NCBI GenBank assembly: GCA_030549495.1
Contig: JAUIRK010000105.1
Span: 248,001-312,000, forward strand
DNA from: Nectonema munidae
Lineage: Eukaryota > Nematomorpha > Nectonematoida > Nectonematidae
Reading direction: 5' to 3'
DNA: 64,000 nt
Part shown: piece by piece, positions 33,520 through 44,060 of the stretch
Position numbering within the stretch: the first letter of the stretch is position 1
How the letters are laid out: every line of letters begins with the position of its first letter
Made by a program: the position numbers and the translations under genes
Notes under the pieces: model-generated
Told to the model about the DNA's origin: nothing
Database searches by the model: none
Seen by the model: only the letters and a program-made list of their open reading frames with translations

Positions 33520-34437
33520 ATGTACGTGGCTACCGCGCTCCTCGTCTACAACGCGACGACCTTCGCCATCTCTCTCGTGGAGAACGCAGTCCTCGTCTCC
33601 CTCCTCTGCTTTCGCAAGAGCTTGCACATCCCTCGCAACATCTTCCTGTTGGGGATCACGTTGTGCGATCTCGTGCTCTCCCTCCAACTCATCTACACCA
33701 ACGTGGCCGACTTTTTCCACCCCCCACACCGCGTCCCCACGCGCACAGACACCTGCAACAGCCTCCTCACCGTCTTGTTCTTCTCTTCCATGTACATCAA
33801 CCTGTCCCTGCTCACCCTGAACGCCACGCTCTTCCTCATGTACAGCAGACCGTTTCTCTACAGCCGAATCAACACCCGCAGAGCCGTCCTTCTCATCCAG
33901 CTCTCCATCGTCGGCCTCTCCCTGGTCTGCGCAAGCGTTTTCCTGGTCAAGACGATGGAGCCGGCTCTTCCTTACGACGCGGGCATCTCGTGCCCCTCGA
34001 AAATGCTGCAAGCGTTCAAGACCATCTCTCTCGACCTCATCATTTTGTTCGTGGTCGTTTTGATTTGCGTCAGCATCGGCATGATTTTCTACGAGCAGAG
34101 GGTATACTACAACAAGGCCAGTCCGTCCATCCCCTTTTTGAGAAGGAGACAGAAAGAGAAAAGGTACACTCGCTTCGTAATCCTCTTGTCCGGCTTGAAT
34201 TACATCGTCTTCAAAGCACCCATGGCGCTATTTCTCTTGATTGACAAGGTGCACGACGAAAAAGCATTTTCCATTGTCTTTTTGTACGCCCAAACCACTC
34301 GCATCACATTTCCCATCATTTTTGGATTCCTCAACATTAAAATTCAGAATGAAGCCAAAAAAATTTCCTTCGTTTTAAAAGAAAAAGGTGTCTACATTAT
34401 CAACAAATTTGTGAAAAAAACAAGTTCTCAAAATTAA
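33520..34437 (+). CDS. Orphan rhodopsin-like (class A) 7TM receptor
   Basis: A 305-residue single-exon membrane protein. Seven hydrophobic segments fall at about residues 5-31, 37-62, 80-107, 121-143, 165-190, 215-240 and 248-272. Class A signs: NAVLVSLL in TM1, LGITLCDLVLS in TM2 (the Leu/Asp pair), a Cys before TM3 (DTCNSLL) and a Cys in loop 2 (GISCPSK) able to form the conserved disulfide, and a basic third loop (RRRQKEKR). The DRY box is replaced by YSRP (LMYSRPFLY), TM6 lacks CWxP, and TM7 has FPIIF where NPxxY is expected. Ligand unknown. The frame is open for 48 bases before this ATG, so an upstream exon is possible. Coding GC is far above the flanks. Confidence 0.85.
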   Translation: MYVATALLVYNATTFAISLVENAVLVSLLCFRKSLHIPRNIFLLGITLCDLVLSLQLIYTNVADFFHPPHRVPTRTDTCNSLLTVLFFSSMYINLSLLTLNATLFLMYSRPFLYSRINTRRAVLLIQLSIVGLSLVCASVFLVKTMEPALPYDAGISCPSKMLQAFKTISLDLIILFVVVLICVSIGMIFYEQRVYYNKASPSIPFLRRRQKEKRYTRFVILLSGLNYIVFKAPMALFLLIDKVHDEKAFSIVFLYAQTTRITFPIIFGFLNIKIQNEAKKISFVLKEKGVYIINKFVKKTSSQN

Positions 34438-35187
34438 AAAATAATATATATTCTTGTCTTTTTATCTAAATTCAAACCAGTGTAAAATAATTTTGAAAAT
34501 ACTGAAATCACTTTTTTTAAATCTTGTTTATTTCTCTAGATTCTTTTTTGAAGAATCGTTGGTATTGTTTTCGAAGAAATACCATCAAATTGTATTTCTT
34601 TCAGATTATTGAAGTGAATGAATGCAAAAGCAAACTATTTATCCATTTGTGCTTCGCTTAACGTATCAATGAGGCTATTCTCTGAGAGTTTCTTTAGACG
34701 AACAAAAGCTTGGTTTGAGTTGTTCCTAAAAGTTTGCGTTTGGATGCCTTTCTAGTTGGAACATCATAAATCGTCTTCAAGTAAAGATTTTCTGACACCC
34801 TTCTACTCAACACTTATTTATTCTGTTCAAAAAAGTAAAAAATTCAATTTACGATATATTCAAACTTTGTGTAGATATAGGTTTTCTCGTGAATCAGTGT
34901 TTCGTGCTTCCAAAGACGTAAGCTGTCATCTGTTGCGATCATGCCTCTTGCACGCACATATGTTACTTGAATCAGATGCGTTGTAAAATATCGAAAATGG
35001 TGCGCCCTATTTAACCTATTTTATAAGCCGCCTTTCGAAAAGCCCCGCATGCCTGCCAATGCTAATCATTTTGCCATATCGATGCAAAACTATTTTCTAA
35101 ATACAAAAAGGAGTTGAACATTTTTGTTTAGCTTCTGTTACTTCATCGAAAACATTATAAAAAATCTTTTAGGTTCATGCCTAGACC
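34438..35187. other. 3' flank of the receptor gene, no feature seen
   Basis: AT-rich DNA following the stop codon. No canonical AATAAA lies immediately after the stop. No coding region was found; the ORF at 34756-34986 looks random. Confidence 0.4.
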
Positions 35188-35320
35188 TTAACCCTATTAG
35201 TGCTGGACAAAATTTGTCCGCTCAAGTGCTGGGGGGGGGGGCGTAAAGTGCCCCCCCCCTTTATTTTTCTCAGATATTAATAAGTTTTTATAAATATTTT
35301 TAATGTTACATATATATTTC

Positions 35321-35760
35321 AACTATGCTGAATTCAGTGGTGATGTCCATTTTTTATCAAACCTGTCAAAAAATTGATTTATATTTGACAGCTCATCTCA
35401 AAAAGGAACTTTTTATTTAAATAATTATATAAAGTTTTTTACGCATGTATACCCATTTTCAAATATGCTGAATTCAGTGGTGATATTTATTTTTTTATGA
35501 AAATCAATCAAACCTGTCAAAAAATTGATCTAAATGTGACAGCTCATCTCAAAAAGAAATTTTTTATTTAAATAAGTATAAAGTTTTTTACACATGTATA
35601 CCCATTTTCAAATATGCTGGTTTCAGTGGTGATATTCATTTTTTTTTATAAAAATCAATTAAACCTGTTAAAAAAGCATTGATTTATAAATGACAGCTCA
35701 TCTTAAAAAGGAACTTTTTATCTAAGATAATATAAGTTTTCTTATCCCTTTTTGTGGATC
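35321..35760 (+). repeat. Tandem repeat of 140-150 bp, three copies
   Basis: Copies begin at about 35321, 35461 and 35610 with tatgctgaattcagtggtga or a variant. Each continues through aaacctgtcaaaaaa, a tgacagctcatct segment and a gtatacccattttc segment. A degenerate relative (cctgacaaaataatttaaat ... ) appears near 35925-36090. Inside the TTAA element at 35192-37788. Confidence 0.85.
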
Positions 35761-36889
35761 GTGGTGTTTCTTTTTAAAAAAAATCATCAACAAAAATGTC
35801 CCAAAGAAGGTCGCCTTTTGAATAGGAATGTTTAAAGAAAAAAGGGAGGTTGAGTTTCCTGTGCTTTTACCACTTCCCTTTTCAGGGTGTGTTTCGGTTT
35901 TTCTTTTTTTTATAAATATTAGTCAAACCTGACAAAATAATTTAAATATGACGCCCATGTCAAAATTAAAATTTTTATTCTTATAAAAGTTTTTATACAT
36001 TTCAAGTATGGAATTTAATGATTATGTTTTTATGAAATCAATAAAACCGTCAAAAATCGATTAAACCTGTAAATCAATGTCAAATATATAAACATAAAAA
36101 TATTCTACTTATTTTCTCTGTATTTTTTTATTTTTATATTTAGTTTTTTCTAATATTTCTTCTACTATTTTATTCATCTTTTTGGTCTTTTTTCTCTTCT
36201 TATTTATTTATTTTGTTTATTTTTTTTTCTTGTTCTTTTTTTGATTTATTTCTTATGTGTGTTGAAATTTTTTATAGGTAAATTCTTTTTTTTCAATTTT
36301 TAAAGATTTTTTTCTTATTTTTTATTTTTTTTTTTTCCTCTTTTTTTAATTTTTTGTTTTTCTTGTTTAATTTTCTTTATCTAAATTTCTCTTTGAAATT
36401 AATTCATTTATAAAATTTTTATCTAGTTTATTCTTTTTTTTTTTTTCATTTTCATTTTCTTATATTTATTATTGTATTTAAATATTTTTCTTTGTAAAGG
36501 ATCTTTTTCAAAAATTTTTGAAGTCTATTTTTAATTTATTCTTTTGTAGTCTTCCTTTATTTTTTTTTTATTTTTGTTTTGTCTGTTCTTTTTATTTTTT
36601 CTTTTCCTTCTCTTATTTTAAAGTTTTATTTTTTGTTTTTTTATAATTTTTACTCAAGTGTTGTAGAGTTTATAAATATAAAAAAAATATTTTTTACTTT
36701 CTATTTTTTGAATTTTTTACATGTTTTTTTCTATTCATTCTTGGTTTTTTTATTTTCAATTAAATAAAATAATATCGTTTGGTATAAAAAGTATTTTATT
36801 TTTTGAAATTTAAGTCTAAGTAAATCTTTCCTAGTATTTTAAAAAAAAAAAATTTCCTTTGGTAAGTTTTTGTTTAATTAAAATATTTC

Positions 36890-37560
36890 TGTGCTAGAAA
36901 AAATTTGTTTTATTTAAAATCTATTAAAATTTAGAAAAAAATTTCTGTGAATTGGTTTAAAAAATATATTTTGTAAAATTAGAGAGAAATTTTGGGTATT
37001 TTTCAAAATTTTTTTTAAAATCTAAGAAATTGTTAATATTATGTCTATTTGTTAAAAAAATTTTGTAAAATTTATTTTTATGTTTTTAAATTAAATAAAA
37101 TTGTCTAAATAAATATGGTTGTTTGTTAAAATATATTTATTGTAAAATTTTTTTTTTGGATTTTTAAGTAAGTTTGATTATTATATTTTTCCTCTAATGT
37201 AAAAATGGTTGAATGAAAAGATGTTGATTTGGTATTAAAATATATTTAAGAGATATATTTGGAATTTTCGAGTAAAGAAATTTGTTATATTATAGTTTTT
37301 AAATTAAATTAAAAATTTAAAAATAAATTGATTTGTATAATATATTTATTGTAAAATTTGAAGGAATGTTTTTGGGAATTTTAGAAATAAAGAATTTGTT
37401 ATCTTATAGGTATTTTAAATAAATTAAATGTAAAAATAAAGTGTGATTTGGTTAAAAATATATTTTATCTAAAATTTGGTATATTTTATTAGTAATTTTT
37501 GATAATAAAATTTTATTGATTTTCTAAAAGTATGTTATTGAAAAATTAATTAAAGGTTAT
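36890..37560. repeat. Degenerate AT-rich tandem repeat, about 120-bp period
   Basis: Recurring blocks gttaaaatatatttattgt, then ggaattttngaaataaag, then tgttatnttatag and taaataaattaaa. At least four imperfect copies. Low complexity makes exact limits uncertain. Confidence 0.5.
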
Positions 37561-37792
37561 GGTTCCAAACTGTATATAATTTAAATTTTAGGGTATTATA
37601 TATATAGATCCTAAGTCTAAGGTTAAGTAAGATAATGTAAAATTTTGCTGAAAATTTTGATTTTGATTGAAGTTTTGTTAATGAGGGGTTTATAATGAAG
37701 ATGTTTAAAAGATGAGATTTTAGAAAGTAAAAATTTGAAGGGAGATGTTATCATTTTCTATAATTATTCCCCCCCCCAGATAATAGGGTTAA

Positions 37793-38097
37793 AAGCATTT
37801 TTGGAGATGTGGGCATGGCATTCTAGAATCAATCTGCCTTTCTGTGAAAACATTCTAAAGGGTCACCTTAAAGATGGTGAATCTAACGTGTAGTATAATT
37901 AAGCGCGCATCACAAAATATTTGAATTCGTATAGGATCTCGAATAAAGGCGAACAAACCAATCGTTGCTTTATACATTTTCTGTTGGTTGTTAGCCGGCC
38001 GGCTCGTTACATGCTCACTAGGTTATTTATTCATTTAGCTAGGTTAATTAATAGTTGGAAATATAGAAGCCTTGGGATCCTTTGGCTCTATATTTGG
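37793..38097. other. Spacer that may include the body of the tRNA-like repeat
   Basis: No gene. If the tRNA-like sequence at 38098-38169 is a SINE head, its body would run leftwards through here on the minus strand (gagccaaaggatcccaaggc and on), but no other copy is in the window to confirm the extent. Confidence 0.35.
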
Positions 38098-38169
38098 GAG
38101 CCTTGGGGATCGTACCCCTGACCTTTAACGCTTAAGCTGAGAGGTACACCCTAACAACCACTGAGGCTC
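38098..38169 (-). repeat. tRNA-like sequence, probable SINE head
   Basis: Minus strand, 72 bases, the length of a tRNA. GAGCCT at the start pairs with AGGCTC at the end. A B-box-like GGGGTACGATCCCC is present, and an A-box-like AGTGGTTGTTAGGGTG near the start. The anticodon arm pairs poorly (ctcagcttaagcgttaa) and the T stem is only 4 bp, so a working tRNA is unlikely. A SINE promoter region or a tRNA pseudogene fits better. Confidence 0.5.
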
Positions 38170-38744
38170 TTACATCATGTAAAAGAAATCAGTAAAATAA
38201 ACTTTTACCTTGATTAATAATCCTTCGTTCAAAAAATAAGAATTCTAAAAAGTATTTTTGATCTAAATTAATCCTTTCCCATGCCTATTTCCTCGAATAA
38301 GCTTTCAGTTTGATATTCATTTACTTAAATGCTTTATGATAATCGTAATACATTTTTACTGGAAATTTACTTTTTCGTTCAAATTTTTGAAGCAAAAATA
38401 AAAAATAGTTCATTCTCGGAAAACCTGGAACTAGTTGGGAAGACAGAAACACAAATTTTGGCATATTTTAAGGGAAAAATCAAGGTAAATGATTGAAAAT
38501 TCTGTACACACGTGAGAAGATGATGGCGGTGAATCCGAAAGGAAATGTGGAGAAGTGAGAGCAACGTGTATAAAAAATAGCAAAGCAACTCAGCACATTT
38601 CAATTTGGTTGGACGCGTTTGAAAAGTGTGCAGAGTTGTTGGGATGTAGCGAGCCCAAAATTTTGGCGGACATTTCCCAATCAGTTGTTAAAACTGAGCT
38701 GAGAAATGAAATTGGCATCGTAGATTTGATATAAAAAATATATT
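38170..38744. other. Non-coding, no feature seen
   Basis: About 570 bases between the tRNA-like repeat and the Tigger element's TA. ORF 38379-38603 (-) is not convincing. Confidence 0.4.
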
Positions 38745-38945
38745 TACAGTAGAATCCCGATAACTCGGACCCTCACGGGGGACATGAAATTAGGACATGA
38801 TATCCTAAGTATCAATAACTCGAACTTTTTTCACAAGTACGACTTTTTAATTTTTATTGATTTTTTAATTTTTAAAAATGTATTAATATTTGTATTCAGT
38901 AAATTATATTGATTTTAAAGATATTTTATTCATTTTAGAGCTTTT

Positions 38946-39207
38946 TTATTGATTTTTGAGATTTTTAGTAAAATCCGTTATTGTTATTTGCTTTAAAAAG
39001 AGAGTGCGCTCGGATTCAACAAGAGAGGAAATCTTTGGAGCCAGTGCTCCTACTTCCCCACTTTCTGTAAAAAGTGTTTCAATAGCTTGTCGCACTTCTT
39101 CATTTGAAGGTTTAACAGGGACTTCATCTTTAGCCGTGTTTTCTTCTTCTTCTTTTTCCACATCCATCGCATCACCTCGGATCTCTTCAATTATTTCTGC
39201 ATCAGTA
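38946..39207 (-). pseudogene. Tigger transposase C-terminal remnant
   Basis: Minus strand: TDAEIIEEIRGDAMDVEKEE, then KPSNEEVRQAIETL and the terminal ITITDFTKNLKNQ, the usual acidic tail and final basic/aromatic motif of Tigger proteins. It resumes the frame interrupted at 42719 by the nested insertion. Confidence 0.75.
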
Positions 39208-39503
39208 CCTTCGCTTACCACTGTTGGGCTTTTTGCATAATTTTGTTAATTCAATCTTATTTTTCCCCATGATGAAAATATATAACAAACAAAAAAATCT
39301 TCAGTTAAAGTTAATTGTTAGAACTTTCGTTTAGTTTGTAAAAATTATTTTAAAAAATGGTTTTTCTCTGTATTTTTGCCATTTTTAGTGATCAAGTAAT
39401 CTATGTAAATAAAACTTCACCGCTTGCAATGAATGTAACATCGAAGCTTTGAGTATAGTTGTGTGCTTCTAAACTTAAAGTGATATAAAATACTGGACAA
39501 AAT

Positions 39504-40010
39504 CCCCCCCCCCCCCCCCCCCCCCCCCCCCAGACATAATCCCTTCTCTCAAAATGAGAAAGAGGACAGAACCCCCTCTCTTTTAAACACAAAAATTTGA
39601 TTCAAATATTAGAATAAGTGTAAACAAAACACAAAAAGGACGTGTACAGACAAAATCCCTACCTTCAGAATGAGAAGAGGACAACCCCCCCCCCCCCCCC
39701 AAACAAAAAATAAATTGGAGATTGTATATTTCTATTACTTTTTTTTTTTATATATAAAAAAAAAACATCTTTTTTCTAAAAAATCAAAAAATATTAGAAA
39801 AAACTCTATTTATTTTATTTAAAGGAAAGAAAGCACCCCCCCCTCGAGAGGGGGGGGGGTTTGGGAGGGGGGGGGGTGTGGGGGGGGGGGGGGTTGGTGG
39901 GGGGGGGGGGGGGGGGGGGCCCCCCACACCCAAAAAAAAAAATTAGAGAGGGAGTAAAAAGGGTGGGTAAAAAAAAAAAGAAAAAAAAAAAAAAAAAGCT
40001 AAAAACTCCA
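39504..40010. repeat. Poly-C/poly-G and poly-A low-complexity block
   Basis: C28 at 39504-39531, C16 at 39685-39700, long G-rich runs at 39831-39925 and A-runs at 39930-40000. Two diverged copies of a unit gacaaaatccc ... tcagaatgagaagaggaca flank the first two C-runs (39495-39570 and 39648-39683). Long C-runs also occur at 56143-56161 and 62909-62921. Run lengths may be partly sequencing error. Confidence 0.8.
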
Positions 40011-40332
40011 AATAAAATCAGCATTAGCTTGTTTTTAAAATGCACACCAAAAAAGTCCGTAGTGCATGAAACAGTATCATACTCCTCTTGCATAAAATTA
40101 TGGTTGGGAGCATTTGAAGGGGGTTAGAAACTAATGCACAGACAGGAGAGCCCACCACTGTTCTCACTCTACCGCAACAAAAAGGAAACTACTAAAGTTC
40201 ATACTATTACTGCCTGTGCAAATCTAATTCGAGAAAAAATACCTGTAAAGAACAAACAAAACTTTATTGAATAAAGCATAAAATATAACAATTAAGATAA
40301 AAATTACAAAGTTTAATTTGAACATATTATAT

Positions 40333-42000
40333 TCAAATAGAGTTACATTTGGGGCACACTGAAAAAGAATGCTTTTTGCAAAGAGAACATTTACGTGTAC
40401 CTCTTGTTCTTGGTGTACAATTGGCTATAGAACAGTAACCTCTGTTCGAAGTAGGAGTTTCTGACGCTTCCTGAGGTGTATGAAATCCAAAGTAGGATAG
40501 AATGCTTCTAACTGGCATTGAAATTTGAGAAATATTCGGGCGGAGTAGCATTGAATATTCACAAAGACTTCGAGATAAGCTTTTTCCCTCTCTTTTTGAA
40601 GAAAAAACCTTTTCTGGGCAATTATGTTGGAAAATAACGCAAGAGTTGTAAGCGGCAATGTCCAAATAATTAGTAAACACGGCCATAGTCCAGCGTCTAC
40701 TTGGTTTGTAGCACGTATACTCCCTTGCCATCCTGTTGAAGCAAGCGACTCCACATTTATTTTCATTGTAACACAATAAAGATTCTGATTTATTTTTAAT
40801 ATTTGATATAACAACATTTCTTGTGTGTTGCGAAGATAGCGCGTATACTGGCTTGAAGTTTTTTGGCGCATGCGTCAACGGTATGCATATTGAAAGGGAT
40901 GCACACTAAGTATAAACAATCTTGCTCTCTGTTTCTTGTAGGTTTAACATTTTCAAATATTTTGGTTTGAGTAAAGTAGGCACACATCTACGGCTTGGAT
41001 TTACTGTGCCACAAATAGCCAAATTAAACTCAAGAGCCCGCTTTGCTAATTCATGTGAAGTGAAAAAGCGGTCCAAATATATTCCACAACCATGAGGTAA
41101 GTCACAGTGTGAAATCAAACGCTTACAAATTTGAAAAATAGCTTTTATCTGAAAGCCCAGTAATGTACAGTTCAGGTCTCATTACCTAAAAAGTTTTGGA
41201 GTCATTCAAATGAAACATTTTCATTCCATAATGACCTGGTTTTTTTTTGGTCGTAGACCTTCACAGGACAACCACCTCTAAATTTAATTAGTTGTTCATC
41301 AATCCTAACTGTTTCAAGAGGAGTCCAGAATTTATGACACTTTTTAAAAAAATTATCATGAATAAATCTTATGGGAGAGATTTTGTCATTTTTGTCTCTA
41401 ACAGTATGATCATCACACCTAATGAAAATGTTTATAAACATGAACATATGTCTACCAATGGCTGCTCTAAGGAATGGATCTCCATTTTTTGAAAAAATTT
41501 GTCGTATGATAATTTTCTGGTCTTTGGCTTGACCGATGTGGAGAACACAACCAAAGTATGCCATGAGGTCAGGAATTTCAAATCTTTGGTAGCAGCTTCT
41601 AAGTTCTTCCCACTTGCAATTGACATTACTTTAAAAAGTATTAAAAATAAAATGAAATGTGTAAGGCAAAAATTTACTTGTAGTTCTCTGCAGCTTTTTA
41701 TTCATCAAAGTTATGTCAAAAAAAGTTTGAAAATTTCATAATGGTTCTTCAAACCTTGTGCTTCATTTGAAGATCCAAAAGGCCTAGATGACAGATAGTA
41801 TATTTGGTTCCATCTAGAGCCAAGAGGCTATCTTCTATATTTTCTGTGTTTGTTTCTTGATCATTATCATGACTGTCGTCATCATCCACTTCGGATTCAT
41901 GAGAACTAAAATTCTCGAAAACATCAGGAGCCATATCTTCCGAACATTCAGAAAATTCTTCTTCACTGAATTTAAAAGTATATGAGGATGAAAAACTCAT
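40333..42000 (-). pseudogene. piggyBac transposase
   Basis: Minus strand from ATG 42000. Acidic N-terminus (FSEEEFSECSEDMAPDVF). Core near 41564-41202 with ISPIRFIHDNFFKKCHKFW and VRIDEQLIKFRGGCPVKVYD (first catalytic Asp). GIYLDRFFTSHELAKRALEF (second Asp region) at 41118-40906. ENKCGVACFNRMAREYTC (third Asp region, where the family has GVDxxD) near 40740, and RRWTMAVF. It ends in the cysteine-rich zinc domain KCSLCKKHSFSVCPKC at 40333-40390. Several frame changes and a lost third Asp make it inactive. Members insert at TTAA. Confidence 0.88.
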
Positions 42001-42718
42001 GGTTTAAATTGATGTTGGCTAAAGATTGTAATTGATGAACACTTCAGACCACAAAACTACACAAGTAAGAAAATCAATAGTTACACAAAACGTATCACAA
42101 ACCACTGTAAACATTATTCATGCGTTTGACACTTTTTATATACTTTATTGCGTTGCTTGAAGATCTCCGTCAGGATAAGTGGATCAATAAATTTCATGGT
42201 TGTTGTTGAAAAGCTTTGCTACTGAAGAAATGGTGGAAAACGTATACAATGCATAAACAACGTATTGCTCAGTTTAAATTGAAAGATGATCTGGAAGTAT
42301 TATATCGTTTCACATACTTTCATGTGTAATATTTGTCTAAGCTTGTTTCTTTTTGTGTTAGTTTTTCACAAATAAAATATTATTTTCATCCGTTTCCATG
42401 ATTTAACTTAATTTAATTTGAAAACAGTGTACAATTTGTTTTTTTCTTTTCAATTTTCAAAAAATAATTTTCAACCAGAAAAAAAAGTTCATCTAGATGG
42501 CGTTAATTTTTTTCCATCCAAATAAAGGAAAATAATTAAAACTTTGAATTATAAATGATATTATGTTTAAAGCGACAGTAAAAACTTTATTTATTTGACA
42601 ATCTTTTCAGCAAGATAAATCTATCTTTGGTGAAAGCCAAATAAATAAACGATGGGCTTTTTACTCCATTGTGGTGGTAATGGTGACGCACCAAAATACT
42701 GCGGTAAGCCAAGGTTAA

Positions 42719-43349
42719 CGCTTGGGCTGTTACTGCAACATCATCATTTACTGACAAATAATCTTTGACTTCCAAAGCTCCGTCCATAACATTCGTAACC
42801 CGTTTCTTAAAACAGTCCAAATTCATCTGCATTGTAGATATCACAAGGGGGGTAATTTGACAACATTGTCATCTCGACAGTGACATCTCGACTTTCTTTA
42901 TATTATTATACATATTATGTAGGCATAAGTTACCTGAAATAGCTTTAAATGAAACGTTGTATCGTTGTTTTTCCATCGATCAAGCGATCCATTTGATGCC
43001 TGAAAGTGTTCTAAACAAGGTTCTTTTCCAAAGTATAAGGCTTTGTCTTTAAGTATAGCACCATTTAGAGGCAGATTGTTGTGTCGAGTACTAATGAGCC
43101 ACTGGTAACATGCTTGATCGATATCATCTGATTTTGCACCTTTCATTCTTAGCTTTTTGGTAGACGTTGTGTTTTTTTCGACTACATCATAGATCCTTGA
43201 TTTTTCTTTAATCCATCCAGAAAGAGTTTGCTGTGTTTACGAGAAACTGTAGCACAGCTATCGCCTTTTTCGATTTCTTTCAAAATTCCATATTTTTCAA
43301 TAATGGTACGAGATTGTATTTTACGTTTTTCTCTGTGGAGTGACGCCAT
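42719..43349 (-). pseudogene. Tigger transposase remnant: HTH domains and post-core segment
   Basis: Starts at ATG 43349 (MASLHREKRKIQSRTIIEKY, CENP-B N-terminal-type HTH). It shifts frame near 43224 and continues as WIKEKSRIYDVVEKN, then GAKSDDIDQACYQWLIS and FQASNGSLDRWK (CENP-B-like HTH, to about 42960). After the deleted core it resumes with NLDCFKKRV and KDYLSVNDDVAVTAQA, the segment that follows the DDE domain in Tigger transposases. No catalytic residues remain. DNA-binding parts are the best preserved. Confidence 0.8.
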
Positions 43350-43651
43350 TTTAAAATTGAATAATTAAGATAATCAAAAAACTTTATGTGATCTAATAAC
43401 ATAACAAATACATGATTAGATTTAGTTTTTTATTAAAATCAATTCAAATACGGTTTCAAAAAGTCCGAATTACATTAGTTTTTTTTTGTAAGGAGAGCGA
43501 GAAAAAGTACGACTTAACGAATGTCCGAGTTACGACTAAAGCGGAGTATTTTGCTTGAATAAGGTTATCAAATCCAACGGGAACGAGAAATTTGTACGAC
43601 TAAGCGAATGTCCGAGTTACCCAGGGTACGAGTTAACGAGATTCTACTGTA

Positions 43652-44060
43652 GTTTAAAATTTAATTAATATTCTCGGAGTTTCAGTCGTAAAACGCAAAA
43701 ATTGATTGACACTTTCAGAATTTTTCTCTTGAGAAAATTGAGTACGAAAAAGAAATCATTATGATTGATTTAGTATAAAAATATATATTTTATTTAAATT
43801 TGCATTAACATTCTTGGACACCATTTTCAGGCGAAAAGCGCAAAAGAACAAACTAAATAACCTTGGATTTATTACTCCTTTGAAGAGCATAACAAGGGCA
43901 AACATTGTCCTTCCTTTGAGTACTTATGCTTTTTCTAGCGCCTACGTTTCAAATGAGTTCCTTTTTGACTTGCCAACTCTTCCATGCTTGGTTTAGTGTA
44001 AAGGACATTTATGGATACAAATACGCAAAGAGTTGGAAAAGAGAAGTCATTTATTTAGAA
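43652..44060. other. Intergenic spacer and POT1 3' flank
   Basis: Short stretch between the Tigger element and the POT1 stop codon. TTTATT (AATAAA on the minus strand) occurs at about 44049 and 43867 and could serve as polyadenylation signals; nothing else seen. Confidence 0.4.

Larger units (their letters stand above)
35192..37788. mobile_element. 2.6-kb non-coding TTAA-flanked element
   Basis: TTAA at 35188-35191 and 37789-37792 bounds a 2597-bp segment. Its ends are CCCTATTA and, inverted, CCCTATTA, each followed after a few bases by a G-run. The left subterminal part holds the 14-base palindrome-like ggacaaaatttgtcc and a G11...C9 pair (35231-35259). There is no coding region. The interior has three tandem copies of a 140-150-bp unit (35321-35760), a T-rich zone (36110-36770) and a second, A/T-rich, roughly 120-bp periodicity (36890-37560). 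TTAA target and CCC ends are piggyBac traits; size and repeat content are unusual for a MITE. Confidence 0.7.
39208..42714. mobile_element. piggyBac-type insertion in the Tigger element
   Basis: Right side: TTAA at 42715-42718, with the inward sequence (inverted) CCTTGGCTTACCGC. Left side: CCTTCGCTTACCAC starting at 39208, 12 of 14 identical. The Tigger reading resumes directly after it, and the left TTAA is reduced to ta. A piggyBac transposase fossil lies inside (40333-42000). A second TTAA-type end (inverted: TTAACGCCATCTA) at 42490-42506 suggests that another piggyBac copy, perhaps the one with the transposase, is nested again; its left end is not visible. Confidence 0.65.
38747..43649 (-). 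mobile_element. Tigger/pogo DNA transposon, core-deleted, with nested piggyBac-type insertion
   Basis: TA at 38745-38746 and 43650-43651 flanks the element. Left end CAGTAGAATCCCGATAACTC; right end inverted CAGTAGAATCTCGTTAACTC; three mismatches in the first 27 bases. Transposase remnants run on the minus strand: N-terminal CENP-B-like helix-turn-helix regions (43349-42898), a post-catalytic segment (42844-42719) and the C-terminus (39208-38946). The DDE catalytic domain is missing at the junction near 42845-42897. A TTAA-targeting element (39208-42714) then landed between 'VAVTAQA' and 'TDAEIIEEI'. Non-autonomous and old. Confidence 0.88.

Noticed and set aside
33468-34244. Long ORFs on + (33468-34244, 33512-33820) and - (33481-34011) strands over the receptor gene
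   Set aside because: Shadows of the GC-rich receptor frame: low-complexity Arg/His/Pro or Glu/Ala composition, while the chosen frame gives seven clean membrane segments.
36579-36767. Phe/Leu-rich + ORF
   Set aside because: Translation of a T-rich zone of the 2.6-kb element.
38098-38169. Functional tRNA gene
   Set aside because: Poor anticodon stem and short T stem; a SINE head or tRNA pseudogene is more likely.
39815-40127. Gly- and Pro-rich ORFs
   Set aside because: They only translate poly-G/poly-C and poly-A runs.
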